NCBI RefSeq assembly: GCF_029960815.1 | Contig: NZ_JASBRE010000001.1 | Location: forward strand, 419,741 to 483,740 | Source: Pseudomonas sp. AL03 | GTDB lineage: Bacteria > Pseudomonadota > Gammaproteobacteria > Pseudomonadales > Pseudomonadaceae | Direction of reading: 5' to 3' | Length of the DNA: 64,000 nucleotides | Part shown: piece by piece, positions 24,994-33,064 of the stretch | Layout of the letters: each line of letters begins with the position of its first letter | Numbering within the stretch: position 1 is the stretch's first letter | Program-made: the position numbers and the translations under genes | The notes under the pieces: generated by a model | Told to the model about the DNA's origin: nothing | The model's input: only the letters and a program-made list of their open reading frames with translations | Databases searched by the model: none

Positions 24994-25449
24994 GCGTGGG
25001 CAAGACCTTTTTGTGGGACTCGTCTTTCAGTCGACGAGTGGTAGGTTGCTTCGAACCATGGAAATTTACGCATACGCCAGGCAAATTCTATTTATAGGGG
25101 ATGGCTCGATAAATTAAAGTCATTGCTCTATTTTTTAATTGAGTTCAAGTTCTAAAACCTAAAAAGTCCCATGGTGCCTAGTGGGAACTGCTGTATGGTT
25201 TTTTTGTTAAATCTGTATGTAGGTCGGAACTTACAGCTGCTATTTTGTATTTTGATTTTTTGTTCTTTTTTCTTTCCGGTCATGGGGTTATTTAACTACG
25301 TGATCATAGGAAGTTGCCTGCTTACATTCCAGAACGAACAGTCGATCATGCCCCGGCGTTGAAAGTTCACATCAACACAACCCGTCACCGGTATGCGTTG
25401 TTTGAACTTTCAATGAACCGATCCTCTTCTAAAAAACAGGTACTGAACG
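24994..25449. other. AT-rich regulatory region upstream of pilus operon
   Basis: 456 bp without a convincing gene. The part from about 25060 to 25320 is strikingly AT-rich with T-runs, unlike the flanking GC-rich genes. A 63-codon hydrophobic frame (25171-25362) is inside it but has no family resemblance or clear ribosome site. This is the promoter region of the pilus operon and a probable target of MvaT/MvaU-type silencing. Confidence 0.6.
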
Positions 25450-25929
25450 ATGTTCAAGAAATTCGCGATTGCTGCTCCATTGGCTGTTCTGGCACTGGGT
25501 TCCTCCATGGCTTTCGGCGCGGGCGAAGCTCGTCACTCCATCAGCCTCATCGCCCACGTACCCACCAACGGCTTCTACGTGGTGCCGACTGACCCTGACC
25601 TGGTCAACAAGGACCAGGACATGAGCTATCTGCCGACCACCGGTAAGATGGGCGAAGTCAACGGCTTCTTCGACGTGCGCAACAACAACGGTTCGGTTCA
25701 CGCCAGCCTGGAAAGTCTGCCGAAGCTGATTGCTGGTGCCACAGCGATTGATCTGCAAGTCTCGTTCAACAACAAGGTCCTGACCACGACACCGCAAATG
25801 GTCGTGGGTGAGGCTGAGTCCGACGTGAACTTCCGCGCACCACTCAATATCAAGGCGTTGGGGGCTACCTTCGAACCGGGCGATTACACCGGTGCCGTGG
25901 CAATGATCTTCGATGCTGTCACCCCTTGA
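25450..25929 (+). CDS. CS1-type major pilin subunit
   Basis: A 159-residue exported pilin. The signal peptide (MFKKFAIAAPLAVLALGSSM..., cleavage near AFGA) is followed by a cysteine-free beta-sandwich. Family features of CS1/CblA-type subunits are ISLIAHVPTNGFYVVPTDPD, FFDVRNNNGSVHASLES, DLQVSFNNKVLTT and the C-terminal YTGAVAMIFDA strand that donates or contacts neighbours. As the first gene of the operon, followed by a stem-loop before the usher, it is likely the abundant shaft subunit. It lacks the class I pilin disulphide, as expected for alpha-type fimbriae. Confidence 0.9.
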   Translation: MFKKFAIAAPLAVLALGSSMAFGAGEARHSISLIAHVPTNGFYVVPTDPDLVNKDQDMSYLPTTGKMGEVNGFFDVRNNNGSVHASLESLPKLIAGATAIDLQVSFNNKVLTTTPQMVVGEAESDVNFRAPLNIKALGATFEPGDYTGAVAMIFDAVTP

Positions 25930-25974
25930 TCGAACGATCAGGCACTAAGCGCTAACTTCTATAAGTAGCGTTAC

Positions 25975-26006
25975 CCGGCGGACAACCTGCACGGCTTGTC
26001 TGCCGG
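25975..26006 (+). promoter_or_regulatory. Intercistronic stem-loop after the major pilin
   Basis: CCGGCGGACAA (25975-25985) pairs with TTGTCTGCCGG (25996-26006) through 11 positions with one wobble, around a 10-nt loop. No U-run follows, so it is more likely an mRNA-protecting or attenuating structure than a full terminator. It would make pilin more abundant than usher. Confidence 0.6.
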
Positions 26007-26039
26007 ACTCCAACGTGTTCGTAATCAGAGTAAGAGTTC

Positions 26040-28562
26040 ATGTTCCCGATGACACCCATCGCGGCCGCGCTTGCGCTGTTGTTTTGTGCCAGCGCAATGG
26101 CGGCTCCTGTTTTCGCCGGTACGACACCGCGAAGTTTGTTGGCGCAGGCCAAGGGTTTGCCGGCGGATTTCGAGGAGCATTTTTTTGATGTGCCTCTGGC
26201 TGTTCGGGTCGAACTCGATCAGCAGCCGCTGGGGGAGGCCATGGTGGTGTTGTCCCGTGATGATCGCATCACCCTCCTCGAATTCACCGACACCAGCGAA
26301 AACCGTTACGGCCCGGCCGAGCGGGAAAAGTGGGCCAGCTTTCTGAAACCTGGCGTGCCGCTGGGCACGTGCACCGGTTCCTGCCCCGATCAGGTGCTGG
26401 CCGTGCATTACAACCTGGAAAACTCGCTGGTTTCGATCCTCACCGAAAACGCTGAGCGCAACGTGGAGGCTAAGCGTTATTTCGAGCAACCCGAGGGCGG
26501 CAGCAGCGGTCTGATGGTGCGCAACCAGCTCAATCTCAACGGCGGTCAACAACAGGATCTGGGCGGACGCTTCGGCCTTGAGGCCAGTGGCAGCCTGGGC
26601 AACTGGAGCCAGGCGTTCAACATGCAAATGGCCCGCCTCGGCGGCCCGGACGACAAGCTTTACCACGCGGTGCACGAGCTTTACACCCAGCGCGAGCTGC
26701 AAGGCAGTTTCCTGCGCCTGGGCTATTTCACCCCCAATTCCGAAGGGCTGACCCGCCAACCGCGCACGTTTGGCACCAGCCCCGACACGGCAGTCGGCGT
26801 CATGTACGGCAGCTCCGACAGCCTGGCGATCAACAGTCCCATGCCGAGTGTCTATCCGATCTATGTCACGGCCAATCGCCAAGGCTCGGTGGAGATCTAT
26901 CGCGATGGCCTGTTGATCAACACTCAGTCGGTGCCCGCCGGTTTGCAGACGCTCGACACCCGACCGCTGGCAGGCGGGATCTATGAAGTGGAAGTGCGCC
27001 TGATCGAAGACGGCCAGATCACCTCGACCACCCGTGAGTTGGTGTACAAGCCCAACAACTGGCGCAACCTCGACGAGCGCTGGCGCTACAACCTGTTTGC
27101 CGGTGAAGAAAGCAAACTGCTCAGCAACTGGGATCAACAGGCCAGCGGCAGTGCGACGGCGGGGGCCTCGGTCAATTACTTGATGCACCCACGGGTGATT
27201 GTCGGCGCGTCGGCGCGGCAGATTCGCGAAAAAATGCAGTACGGCACCTCCATCGACTGGACGCTGGCCAACCAGATCAGCCTGTACGCCAACGTTTACC
27301 AGACGCAGGATCATGGCACCGGCCTGGACCTGCAAAGCCTCTACAACTATGGCGCCGGCAGCCTGGTCGTCAGCCACAACCGCAGCTGGCTCGACACCAC
27401 CCATATTTACGACACCCTGCCGGACGGCACGCGGGTACGGCAACGCAATGTCTTCGTCGGCGAGACCAGCAACTCATCCCTGGCGCTCAATCATCGGATC
27501 AGCAGCAAAACCTCGATCAACGCCCGCGTATCCCACAGCGAAGGTAACACCGAGGGCGTCGGCCTGGACCTGGGCTGGAACCAGCGCACCGTGCTGTTCG
27601 GCAGCGATGCCAACTGGCGCTTGTCGCTGTTCGATCGGCCGGGCAGCTTCAGCAGCGGCGATGCGCGCAATCGCGGCGTCGATTTGAGCATCAATGTCGC
27701 GCTGGGCGCGCCGGGTCAGCAGATTACCGGCAGCATCGGCTCGCGCACCGACCGCGACGGCGGCCGCGACAACAACGCCTCCATCGGCTGGCGCAAGGAC
27801 TTGAAGGATCACGTGCTGCAGAACGTCTCGGTGACCGCGCTCACTGATACTTACGGCGTCGGCGTGTCCAGCCTGGCCAACTTTCGCACCGACGCAATCA
27901 ATGGCGATGGCTTTATCCAGCGTTCCTCCTACAACGGCAACTTCACCGGCGGCCTGAACGTGGACAGCACCCTGGTTGTGGGCGGGGAAAAAATGGTGTT
28001 GACCAGCCAGCATGAAATGCGCGGTGCCGGGCTGATTGTCGACGTGGAATCGGACATTGATGACATCGCACTGCGCGCGGACGATTACAGCGGCGGCAGT
28101 GCTGCACTGCGGCCGGGGCGCAATTTCATCCCGATCACCGCCTACCAGAACAGCTCGGTGAGTTTCGACTTCGAAGGCAACAACGTGCCTGCCGCCACCA
28201 TCGAGCCGGCACGCACCCGTTATCACCTGAATAAGGGCGGTGTCGAGTACCGCAAGATCCGCGTGATGAAAACCCTGACCGTGCTCGGTCGACTGGTCGA
28301 CTCGCAAGGGCAGCCGCTCAAGGGCCACCACGTGATCAACCACGCCAGTCGCGGGGTGACGGAAGTTGACGGCTTCTTCTCGATGGAAATGAACGCCGGC
28401 TCGCCGACCCTGGAAGTGCGCCAGGGCAACCAGTTGCGCTGCCAGTTCCGCCTCGATGCGAACCGTCACCGCAGTGAAAACAACGTGTTGATGATTGGGG
28501 ACCTGCGCTGCACGCCGGACACCCTGGCCGATGTCGCGACCACCGAACAAAAGGCGGGTTGA
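26040..28562 (+). CDS. CS1/Cbl-type outer-membrane usher
   Basis: An 840-residue exported usher that exports and assembles pilus subunits. The signal peptide is at residues 1-22. An N-terminal domain has a Cys pair (GTCTGSCPDQ), the beta-barrel pore spans roughly residues 160-640 (WRYNLFAGEES, NHRISSKTSINARVSHSEG), and C-terminal E-set domains include VLGRLVDSQGQPLKGHHV and a terminal cysteine pair. Size and the TcfC/CooC-like segment GSVEIYRDGLLINTQSVPAG place it in the alternate (alpha) chaperone-usher class rather than the FimD class. Its stop overlaps the region of the next start. Confidence 0.92.
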   Translation: MFPMTPIAAALALLFCASAMAAPVFAGTTPRSLLAQAKGLPADFEEHFFDVPLAVRVELDQQPLGEAMVVLSRDDRITLLEFTDTSENRYGPAEREKWASFLKPGVPLGTCTGSCPDQVLAVHYNLENSLVSILTENAERNVEAKRYFEQPEGGSSGLMVRNQLNLNGGQQQDLGGRFGLEASGSLGNWSQAFNMQMARLGGPDDKLYHAVHELYTQRELQGSFLRLGYFTPNSEGLTRQPRTFGTSPDTAVGVMYGSSDSLAINSPMPSVYPIYVTANRQGSVEIYRDGLLINTQSVPAGLQTLDTRPLAGGIYEVEVRLIEDGQITSTTRELVYKPNNWRNLDERWRYNLFAGEESKLLSNWDQQASGSATAGASVNYLMHPRVIVGASARQIREKMQYGTSIDWTLANQISLYANVYQTQDHGTGLDLQSLYNYGAGSLVVSHNRSWLDTTHIYDTLPDGTRVRQRNVFVGETSNSSLALNHRISSKTSINARVSHSEGNTEGVGLDLGWNQRTVLFGSDANWRLSLFDRPGSFSSGDARNRGVDLSINVALGAPGQQITGSIGSRTDRDGGRDNNASIGWRKDLKDHVLQNVSVTALTDTYGVGVSSLANFRTDAINGDGFIQRSSYNGNFTGGLNVDSTLVVGGEKMVLTSQHEMRGAGLIVDVESDIDDIALRADDYSGGSAALRPGRNFIPITAYQNSSVSFDFEGNNVPAATIEPARTRYHLNKGGVEYRKIRVMKTLTVLGRLVDSQGQPLKGHHVINHASRGVTEVDGFFSMEMNAGSPTLEVRQGNQLRCQFRLDANRHRSENNVLMIGDLRCTPDTLADVATTEQKAG

Positions 28563-28564
28563 GC

Positions 28565-29782
28565 ATGAAACGGTTCACCGATTGGCTGGGGCTGGGGCTG
28601 TGCCTGTCGTTGGCAGGGCCTCCAGCAGCGGCCATCAATCAGGAGATCAAAGCGTCATTCGCGCCGGATCCGTCGCAGCCGGGCAAAAATGTTTTTATCA
28701 ACAAGACGCCGAACAGTGGTTATTGCGCGACCTATCCAGAGCAATGTGTTCAACACAGCATGTTTAGTATTCAACTGCCTGTGCGTTTCGATTCCCGGCG
28801 CGCCATTGAGCCTGGCGAATCTATTGCGTTGAAGGTACCGGCCAACTGGCGACAGCTGACGGTGACTAACAGCGAAACTCATGAAACAGAAACCGTTGAA
28901 GTACGCATTATCGGCATTGGTTCCATGTTCATTCTGAGTGAATCCGTCACCACGCTGACCGGAGAGCCGGTAATAACCAAGGCCCATGACAAGCTGTGGA
29001 CCAGTAATGGCTGGGTTTATCCGCCATCCCCTTGTCAGTACAGTGGTGTAGCGAGCTATGCCCCCAGAAGTTATCGATTTTTCTGGAAGGCCCCCGTGGA
29101 GGCGCCCTGCACCAAGGTGGCTGCTTTCACGATTCCGTCGATTTACTTCAACACGTTCGATTTTGCCTATGAGCTACGTACCCCCAATCCTTTGGGGATG
29201 TCTTCCGGGGTGTTTACCGGCTCGTTTTCCTACTCCATAGGCACGGGTGCGGATTTCGACTTCGGGCCGTTGATGCAGCCGAATGACAACATCCTGACCC
29301 TGGACTTTGTGCTGGATGTGCAGCACGTGCTGAAAGTCGACATTCCCCCGGGCGGCGACAAGGTTCTGCTCGTGCCCGCCGGGGGCTGGCAAAGCTGGCT
29401 GCAGGCCGGACGCAAGCCGGTGCGATTGTTTCGCGACCAGACCTTCACTCTTTCCGCCTCGTCTCGATTCAAGATGTATCTGGAGTGTTCTTCAATCCTC
29501 GGAACGGGCTGCAGTGTAAGCGATGCCGACAGCCTCATATTCGCCCCGTTGAAGGTCAGCGTGACCATGCCGCATGGAGTAACCGATGTGTACGGCAAAC
29601 CGGTCGAGCACCGGGAACTGAGCACCGTCGCAAGCCCCGTCATGCTCCAGGCCAGCCAGTTTGTAGAGCGAAAACCGGGCAAGTTGCATTTCGAACTGGA
29701 GGCGTTCGATCCGATTTTCAGCCCAACAGCGCCCAAGCGTTATTCGGGCAACGTGGTGGTGGTTTGGGATTCGGAAGTGTGA
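28565..29782 (+). CDS. CblD/CooD-type pilus tip protein 1
   Basis: A 405-residue exported minor subunit that starts pilus assembly and is expected to be the tip adhesin. Signal peptide MKRFTDWLGLGLCLSLAGPP, then QEIKASFAPDPSQPGKNVF and INKTPNSGYCATYPEQC with a conserved Cys pair, a second Cys pair (PPSPCQYSG ... EAPCTK), ELRTPNPLGMSSG, LDFVLDVQHVLKVD, and the C-terminal pilin strand NVVVVWDSEV. The ATG at 28565 follows AAGG; an overlapping TTG at 28559 is in frame. It is a paralogue of the second tip protein (30335-31546). Confidence 0.88.
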   Translation: MKRFTDWLGLGLCLSLAGPPAAAINQEIKASFAPDPSQPGKNVFINKTPNSGYCATYPEQCVQHSMFSIQLPVRFDSRRAIEPGESIALKVPANWRQLTVTNSETHETETVEVRIIGIGSMFILSESVTTLTGEPVITKAHDKLWTSNGWVYPPSPCQYSGVASYAPRSYRFFWKAPVEAPCTKVAAFTIPSIYFNTFDFAYELRTPNPLGMSSGVFTGSFSYSIGTGADFDFGPLMQPNDNILTLDFVLDVQHVLKVDIPPGGDKVLLVPAGGWQSWLQAGRKPVRLFRDQTFTLSASSRFKMYLECSSILGTGCSVSDADSLIFAPLKVSVTMPHGVTDVYGKPVEHRELSTVASPVMLQASQFVERKPGKLHFELEAFDPIFSPTAPKRYSGNVVVVWDSEV

Positions 29783-29807
29783 TGGGCCGCGTATGGAGGA
29801 TCCTCAA

Positions 29808-30302
29808 ATGAGCAGGCAAACATCCCTGGCCCTGGGCACGGGCATTCTGATGTTGATGAGTGCGTCGGCGTTCGCGACGCGTGAAGAACATACCTTCGAA
29901 GTCCTGGTGGAGATTCCGACCCCGAGTTTTTATGTGATACCGAGCGAGCCCGACTGGATTCACCGCGATCAAGTGTTGCCGTGGAATCTGAACACCGCAA
30001 CGTTGGGCGGGTTACGCAAGAATTTCGACGTCAAGCATGACACCAGCGCCATCCAGGCCCGGCTGGAAAGCGAGCCGTATCTGTCAAACGGCAATGACGA
30101 GCAGAACATCTCTTTGCAGGTCAGTTTCAACGGCCAGCTACTCAGCCATGAGTCGCCGCCCCGCAGAGTGGTGTCGGCTACCGAGGCGATGATGGGGGGG
30201 CGTTTTGCGCTGGAGATCCAGCCCAAGGTGCCCGTCGGAGGTTTCCAACCGGGAAGCTACTACGGAGCGGTGCAGCTGATTTTCAGTGCCGAGGCGCCGT
30301 GA
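29808..30302 (+). CDS. CS1-type pilin-like subunit 2
   Basis: A 164-residue exported subunit. Signal peptide MSRQTSLALGTGILMLMSAS (cleavage near AFA), then the family pattern FEVLVEIPTPSFYVIPSEPD, FDVKHDTSAIQARLES, ISLQVSFNGQLLS and YYGAVQLIFSAEAP. No cysteine. The start at 29808 has an ideal GGAGGA site; an upstream in-frame ATG at 29793 lacks one. It is more like pilin-like subunit 3 than the first pilin, so the pair are probably minor or adaptor subunits. A run of seven Gs lies near 30194. Confidence 0.87.
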   Translation: MSRQTSLALGTGILMLMSASAFATREEHTFEVLVEIPTPSFYVIPSEPDWIHRDQVLPWNLNTATLGGLRKNFDVKHDTSAIQARLESEPYLSNGNDEQNISLQVSFNGQLLSHESPPRRVVSATEAMMGGRFALEIQPKVPVGGFQPGSYYGAVQLIFSAEAP

Positions 30303-30334
30303 GGGGCCATGCAATGCAAAGGTGGAATCAAATA

Positions 30335-31546
30335 ATGCAAAAGTGTTTGTGGTTCCTGGGGCTGTTGGCGGCGCTGAGCGCCCCCTCGGCGCAGGCGGCG
30401 AGTCAGGAGATCCAGGCGTTGTTTCAGCCGGATCCTGCGCAGCCGAACAAAAATGTGTTCATCAACAAAACGCCGAACACCGGGTATTGCGCGCTTTATC
30501 CAGCGCAATGCACCGATAACGGCATGTTCAGCATCCAGATCCCGGTCCGGTTCAATTCTCAGCGGGCCATGAACCCAGGCGAAGTTCTCCAGTTGCGGGC
30601 GCCGGCCAATTGGCGAAAGCTGACCGTCACCAATGCCCAAACCCTGGAAACGGAAACCGTCGAGGTGCGCATCATCGGCCTGGGCTCCCAGTACGTTCTC
30701 AGTCACCCTGCCGCCGAGTTGACCGGGGAAACCAGCGCGCTCAAAGGTCATGAGCAGCTGTGGAGGGAAGGTCTTTGGGTTAATGCATCGCCGCCATGCC
30801 AATACAGCGGCGTGGGGTCTTACACCGCTGACCGGTTCCGTTTTTTCTGGAAAACGCCGCAGGAGGAGAGTTGTACGAAGACCACACAGTTCCACATTCC
30901 GTCGATCTCGTTCGACACCATGGATATCGCCTATGAATTGCGCACACCCAATCCGCTGGGGATGTCGACCGGGCTGTACACCGGATCGTTGACCTACACG
31001 CTCGGCCCACAGCGCGACTTTACGTTTGGGCCATTGATGTTTGCGGATGACAACGTGCTGACCCTGGACTTCGTACTGGACGTACAACACACCCTGAAAG
31101 TCGATGTGCCGCCGGGCGGCAACAAGGTCTCGCTTGAACCAGAGGGCGGTTGGCAGCAGTGGATCGACGGTGGCCGCAAGCCCGACAGAATCTTCCGCGA
31201 ACAGATCTTCTACATCTCTGCCTCGTCGCGCTTCAAGGTGATGATGGTGTGCGACGATTCGAACGCTAGAGACCACTGCCGAATGTATGGAGGGGGAAAT
31301 GTCACCAAGGTGACAACCGACATGACGCTGCCTGCCGGAATCACTTCCAACGGGAATCCGGTGAGTCGCTTCCGGTTACTGCACAACGTCTGGAGCGAGC
31401 CATTCCAGCCGAGTCAGTATGTGGATCGCCAGGTCGGTACGCTGCTTTTCGAAATCCCCCGCGAGTCGATCGAGCAGTTGCTGCAGCCAGGCACGAGCGC
31501 TTCGCTTTCCACCGCCATCACCATCATCTGGGATTCGGAAGTCTGA
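30335..31546 (+). CDS. CblD/CooD-type pilus tip protein 2
   Basis: A 403-residue exported tip protein, paralogous to the product of 28565-29782. Shared blocks include SQEIQALFQPDPAQPNKNVF, INKTPNTGYCALYPAQC, ELRTPNPLGMSTG, TLDFVLDVQHTLKVDVPPGG and the terminal IIWDSEV; both Cys pairs are kept. The start is ambiguous: ATG 30335 (AAAGGTGGA upstream, compact signal MQKCLWFLGLLAALSAPSA), ATG 30314 (GAGGGG upstream) or GTG 30299 overlapping the previous stop. I prefer 30335 for the signal peptide. Differences concentrate in the C-terminal third, where receptor specificity or chaperone contact might vary. Confidence 0.87.
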   Translation: MQKCLWFLGLLAALSAPSAQAASQEIQALFQPDPAQPNKNVFINKTPNTGYCALYPAQCTDNGMFSIQIPVRFNSQRAMNPGEVLQLRAPANWRKLTVTNAQTLETETVEVRIIGLGSQYVLSHPAAELTGETSALKGHEQLWREGLWVNASPPCQYSGVGSYTADRFRFFWKTPQEESCTKTTQFHIPSISFDTMDIAYELRTPNPLGMSTGLYTGSLTYTLGPQRDFTFGPLMFADDNVLTLDFVLDVQHTLKVDVPPGGNKVSLEPEGGWQQWIDGGRKPDRIFREQIFYISASSRFKVMMVCDDSNARDHCRMYGGGNVTKVTTDMTLPAGITSNGNPVSRFRLLHNVWSEPFQPSQYVDRQVGTLLFEIPRESIEQLLQPGTSASLSTAITIIWDSEV

Positions 31547-31589
31547 GTTGCCAGTGCTGATCAATTTAATTTTTACAGGATTGAAGACG

Positions 31590-32333
31590 ATGAATCGTGT
31601 GTTCTTACTGTGGGCGCTCAGCCTGTTTTGCAGCGTTGTGCAGGCCGGGCCGCAAATCAATGTCGGCACTGTGTATGACTATCTGGATGCGGACAAAAGT
31701 ACTTACTTGAAACGGGTGTTCAACAGCGGCGACGCCACCGCTTTCGTCAAGGTCAATGTGCTGGAAATTGTCTATGACGCCGACGGCACAACCCGGGAAA
31801 TTCCGGTCGAAAACGCCGCCGATGGCGCCTCGCGCAACGGCGTGATGGCCAGCCCGGCACGGCTGATCGTGCCGGCCCAGGGCATGCAGGGCACGCGCTT
31901 GCTGTACATGGGCGAACGTGACCGCGAGCGTTACTTCCGGGTGCGCTTCGTGCCGGTGGTGCCAGAAAAGGAAGATGACTTTGTGGTGACCCAGGACGAG
32001 CGCGAAGACTACAAAAAGAGCCTGTCGGCCGGGGTCAACCTGATGACCGGGTTCGGCACGATCTTTTTCGTGCGGCCCAAGGACGCCCGTTTCGAGACCG
32101 CCGTCAACGAAACCGACAGCCGCTACGAACTGCGCAACAACGGCAACACGGTGGTGATCGTCGATGAATTCAAAAGCTGCTCATTGACCGAGGAAGCCGA
32201 CTGCGGTGCAACCACCAAGCACCATGTAATGGCTGGCAAGACGTTTGGTTTCGACAAGGAAAAAGATCGCGAATACCGATTTTTCCTGATTGAAGGTGAC
32301 AGCAAAAAGAACCTGAAAATCACCAGCCGCTGA
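31590..32333 (+). CDS. CblB-type periplasmic pilus chaperone
   Basis: A 247-residue exported chaperone. Signal peptide MNRVFLLWALSLFCSVVQAG, then an immunoglobulin-like domain: NVGTVYDYLDADKSTYLKRV with the edge strand, ASPARLIVPAQGMQGTRLLY and RYFRVRFVPVVPEKEDDF. A second domain carries a Cys pair (FKSCSLTEEADC). It keeps CS1-type subunits folded and delivers them to the usher. The chaperone is encoded late in the operon, after both tip proteins, unlike Cbl operons, which I recall as having it first or second. The start at 31590 has GAAG upstream and yields the signal peptide. Confidence 0.87.
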   Translation: MNRVFLLWALSLFCSVVQAGPQINVGTVYDYLDADKSTYLKRVFNSGDATAFVKVNVLEIVYDADGTTREIPVENAADGASRNGVMASPARLIVPAQGMQGTRLLYMGERDRERYFRVRFVPVVPEKEDDFVVTQDEREDYKKSLSAGVNLMTGFGTIFFVRPKDARFETAVNETDSRYELRNNGNTVVIVDEFKSCSLTEEADCGATTKHHVMAGKTFGFDKEKDREYRFFLIEGDSKKNLKITSR

Positions 32334-32389
32334 GCTGACAGGCATTCACCAATAATCTGCTTTCCATTGACGCAACAGGTAACGAAAAC

Positions 32390-32890
32390 ATGATCAAGCA
32401 ATGTGTTGTCGCCGCGTTGGTGGCGGTCAGCGGGCTAACGAGTTCACTGGTCGAGGCGGCTCGTGAATCGCAGATCTTTTGGGTATCTCTGGAAGTCCCT
32501 ACCCGTGCCTTTTACATCTTGCCAACGGAGCCCGGCTGGTTACATCAGCCCCAGGAACTCGAATGGAATCCCGTCGCCGAAGAACTGAGCAGCGTGCGCA
32601 AATATTTCGATGTGCGGCATGCTTCCAGCGCCATTCAGGCACGTATGGAAACACTCCCGTATCTGTCGAACGGCAGGCCCAGCGAGGACATCCCGTTACA
32701 GGTCAGCTTCAATGGCGTCGTATTGCGTTCCGACATTAATGTGCAGGAGGTGGTGTCACAGGCTGAAGCGGCGGCGGGCGCTCGGGTGTTGCTCGAAATT
32801 GCCCCCGTGAAACCGGAGGGTGGCTACCGGCCGGGGGATTACAGCGGCAGCGTCGTGCTGATGTTCAGCGCCAAAACACCGGGGGCATGA
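32390..32890 (+). CDS. CS1-type pilin-like subunit 3
   Basis: A 166-residue exported subunit. Signal peptide MIKQCVVAALVAVSGLTSS (cleavage near VEA), then VSLEVPTRAFYILPTEPGW, FDVRHASSAIQARMET, DIPLQVSFNGVVLRS and YSGSVVLMFSAKTPG. These match pilin-like subunit 2 almost block by block, so the two arose by duplication. The only cysteine is in the signal. It ends the operon; a strong hairpin follows at 32909. Confidence 0.87.
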   Translation: MIKQCVVAALVAVSGLTSSLVEAARESQIFWVSLEVPTRAFYILPTEPGWLHQPQELEWNPVAEELSSVRKYFDVRHASSAIQARMETLPYLSNGRPSEDIPLQVSFNGVVLRSDINVQEVVSQAEAAAGARVLLEIAPVKPEGGYRPGDYSGSVVLMFSAKTPGA

Positions 32891-32908
32891 ATGTCTGCAT
32901 CAGCGGGT

Positions 32909-32934
32909 ACCCCTGATGCCCAGGCATCAGGGGT
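32909..32934. terminator. Hairpin terminator between pilus operon and NEL gene
   Basis: ACCCCTGATGCC and its perfect reverse complement GGCATCAGGGGT around a 2-nt loop, followed by TGTTTGCGTTT. It lies 19 bp after pilin 3 and 16 bp from the restored end of the convergent NEL gene, so it can serve both. Confidence 0.85.
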
Positions 32935-33043
32935 GTTTGCGTTTGAACCTTATGACGAGGTTTTTTGCAGTGCCTCGCGCGTCAGCCGCCTGCTCAGCTC
33001 TTTTTCCTGATAACCAATGTCGTTCAGCAATTGGCCATAAACC

Positions 33044-33064
33044 TCATCGCTCATCGCTCATCGC
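33044..33064. repeat. Three tandem 7-bp repeats causing a frameshift
   Basis: TCATCGC occurs three times head to tail (33044-33050, 33051-33057, 33058-33064). On the coding (minus) strand this is GCGATGA x3, and the third unit supplies the in-frame TGA. With two units the frame reads through 31 further codons of plausible NEL C-terminus. Confidence 0.9.

Noticed and set aside
25171..25362. 63-codon hydrophobic frame upstream of the pilus operon
   Set aside because: Product is T-run-derived Phe/Leu with no recognisable family and no clear ribosome site; treated as regulatory DNA.
30299..30334. GTG at 30299 or ATG at 30314 as start of tip protein 2
   Set aside because: Both are possible and have upstream purines, but ATG 30335 has a well-spaced AAAGGTGGA and gives the most compact signal peptide.
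33044..33064. Tandem 7-bp repeats as a CRISPR or VNTR array
   Set aside because: Only three units, no spacers, inside a coding frame; best read as a frameshifting slippage repeat.
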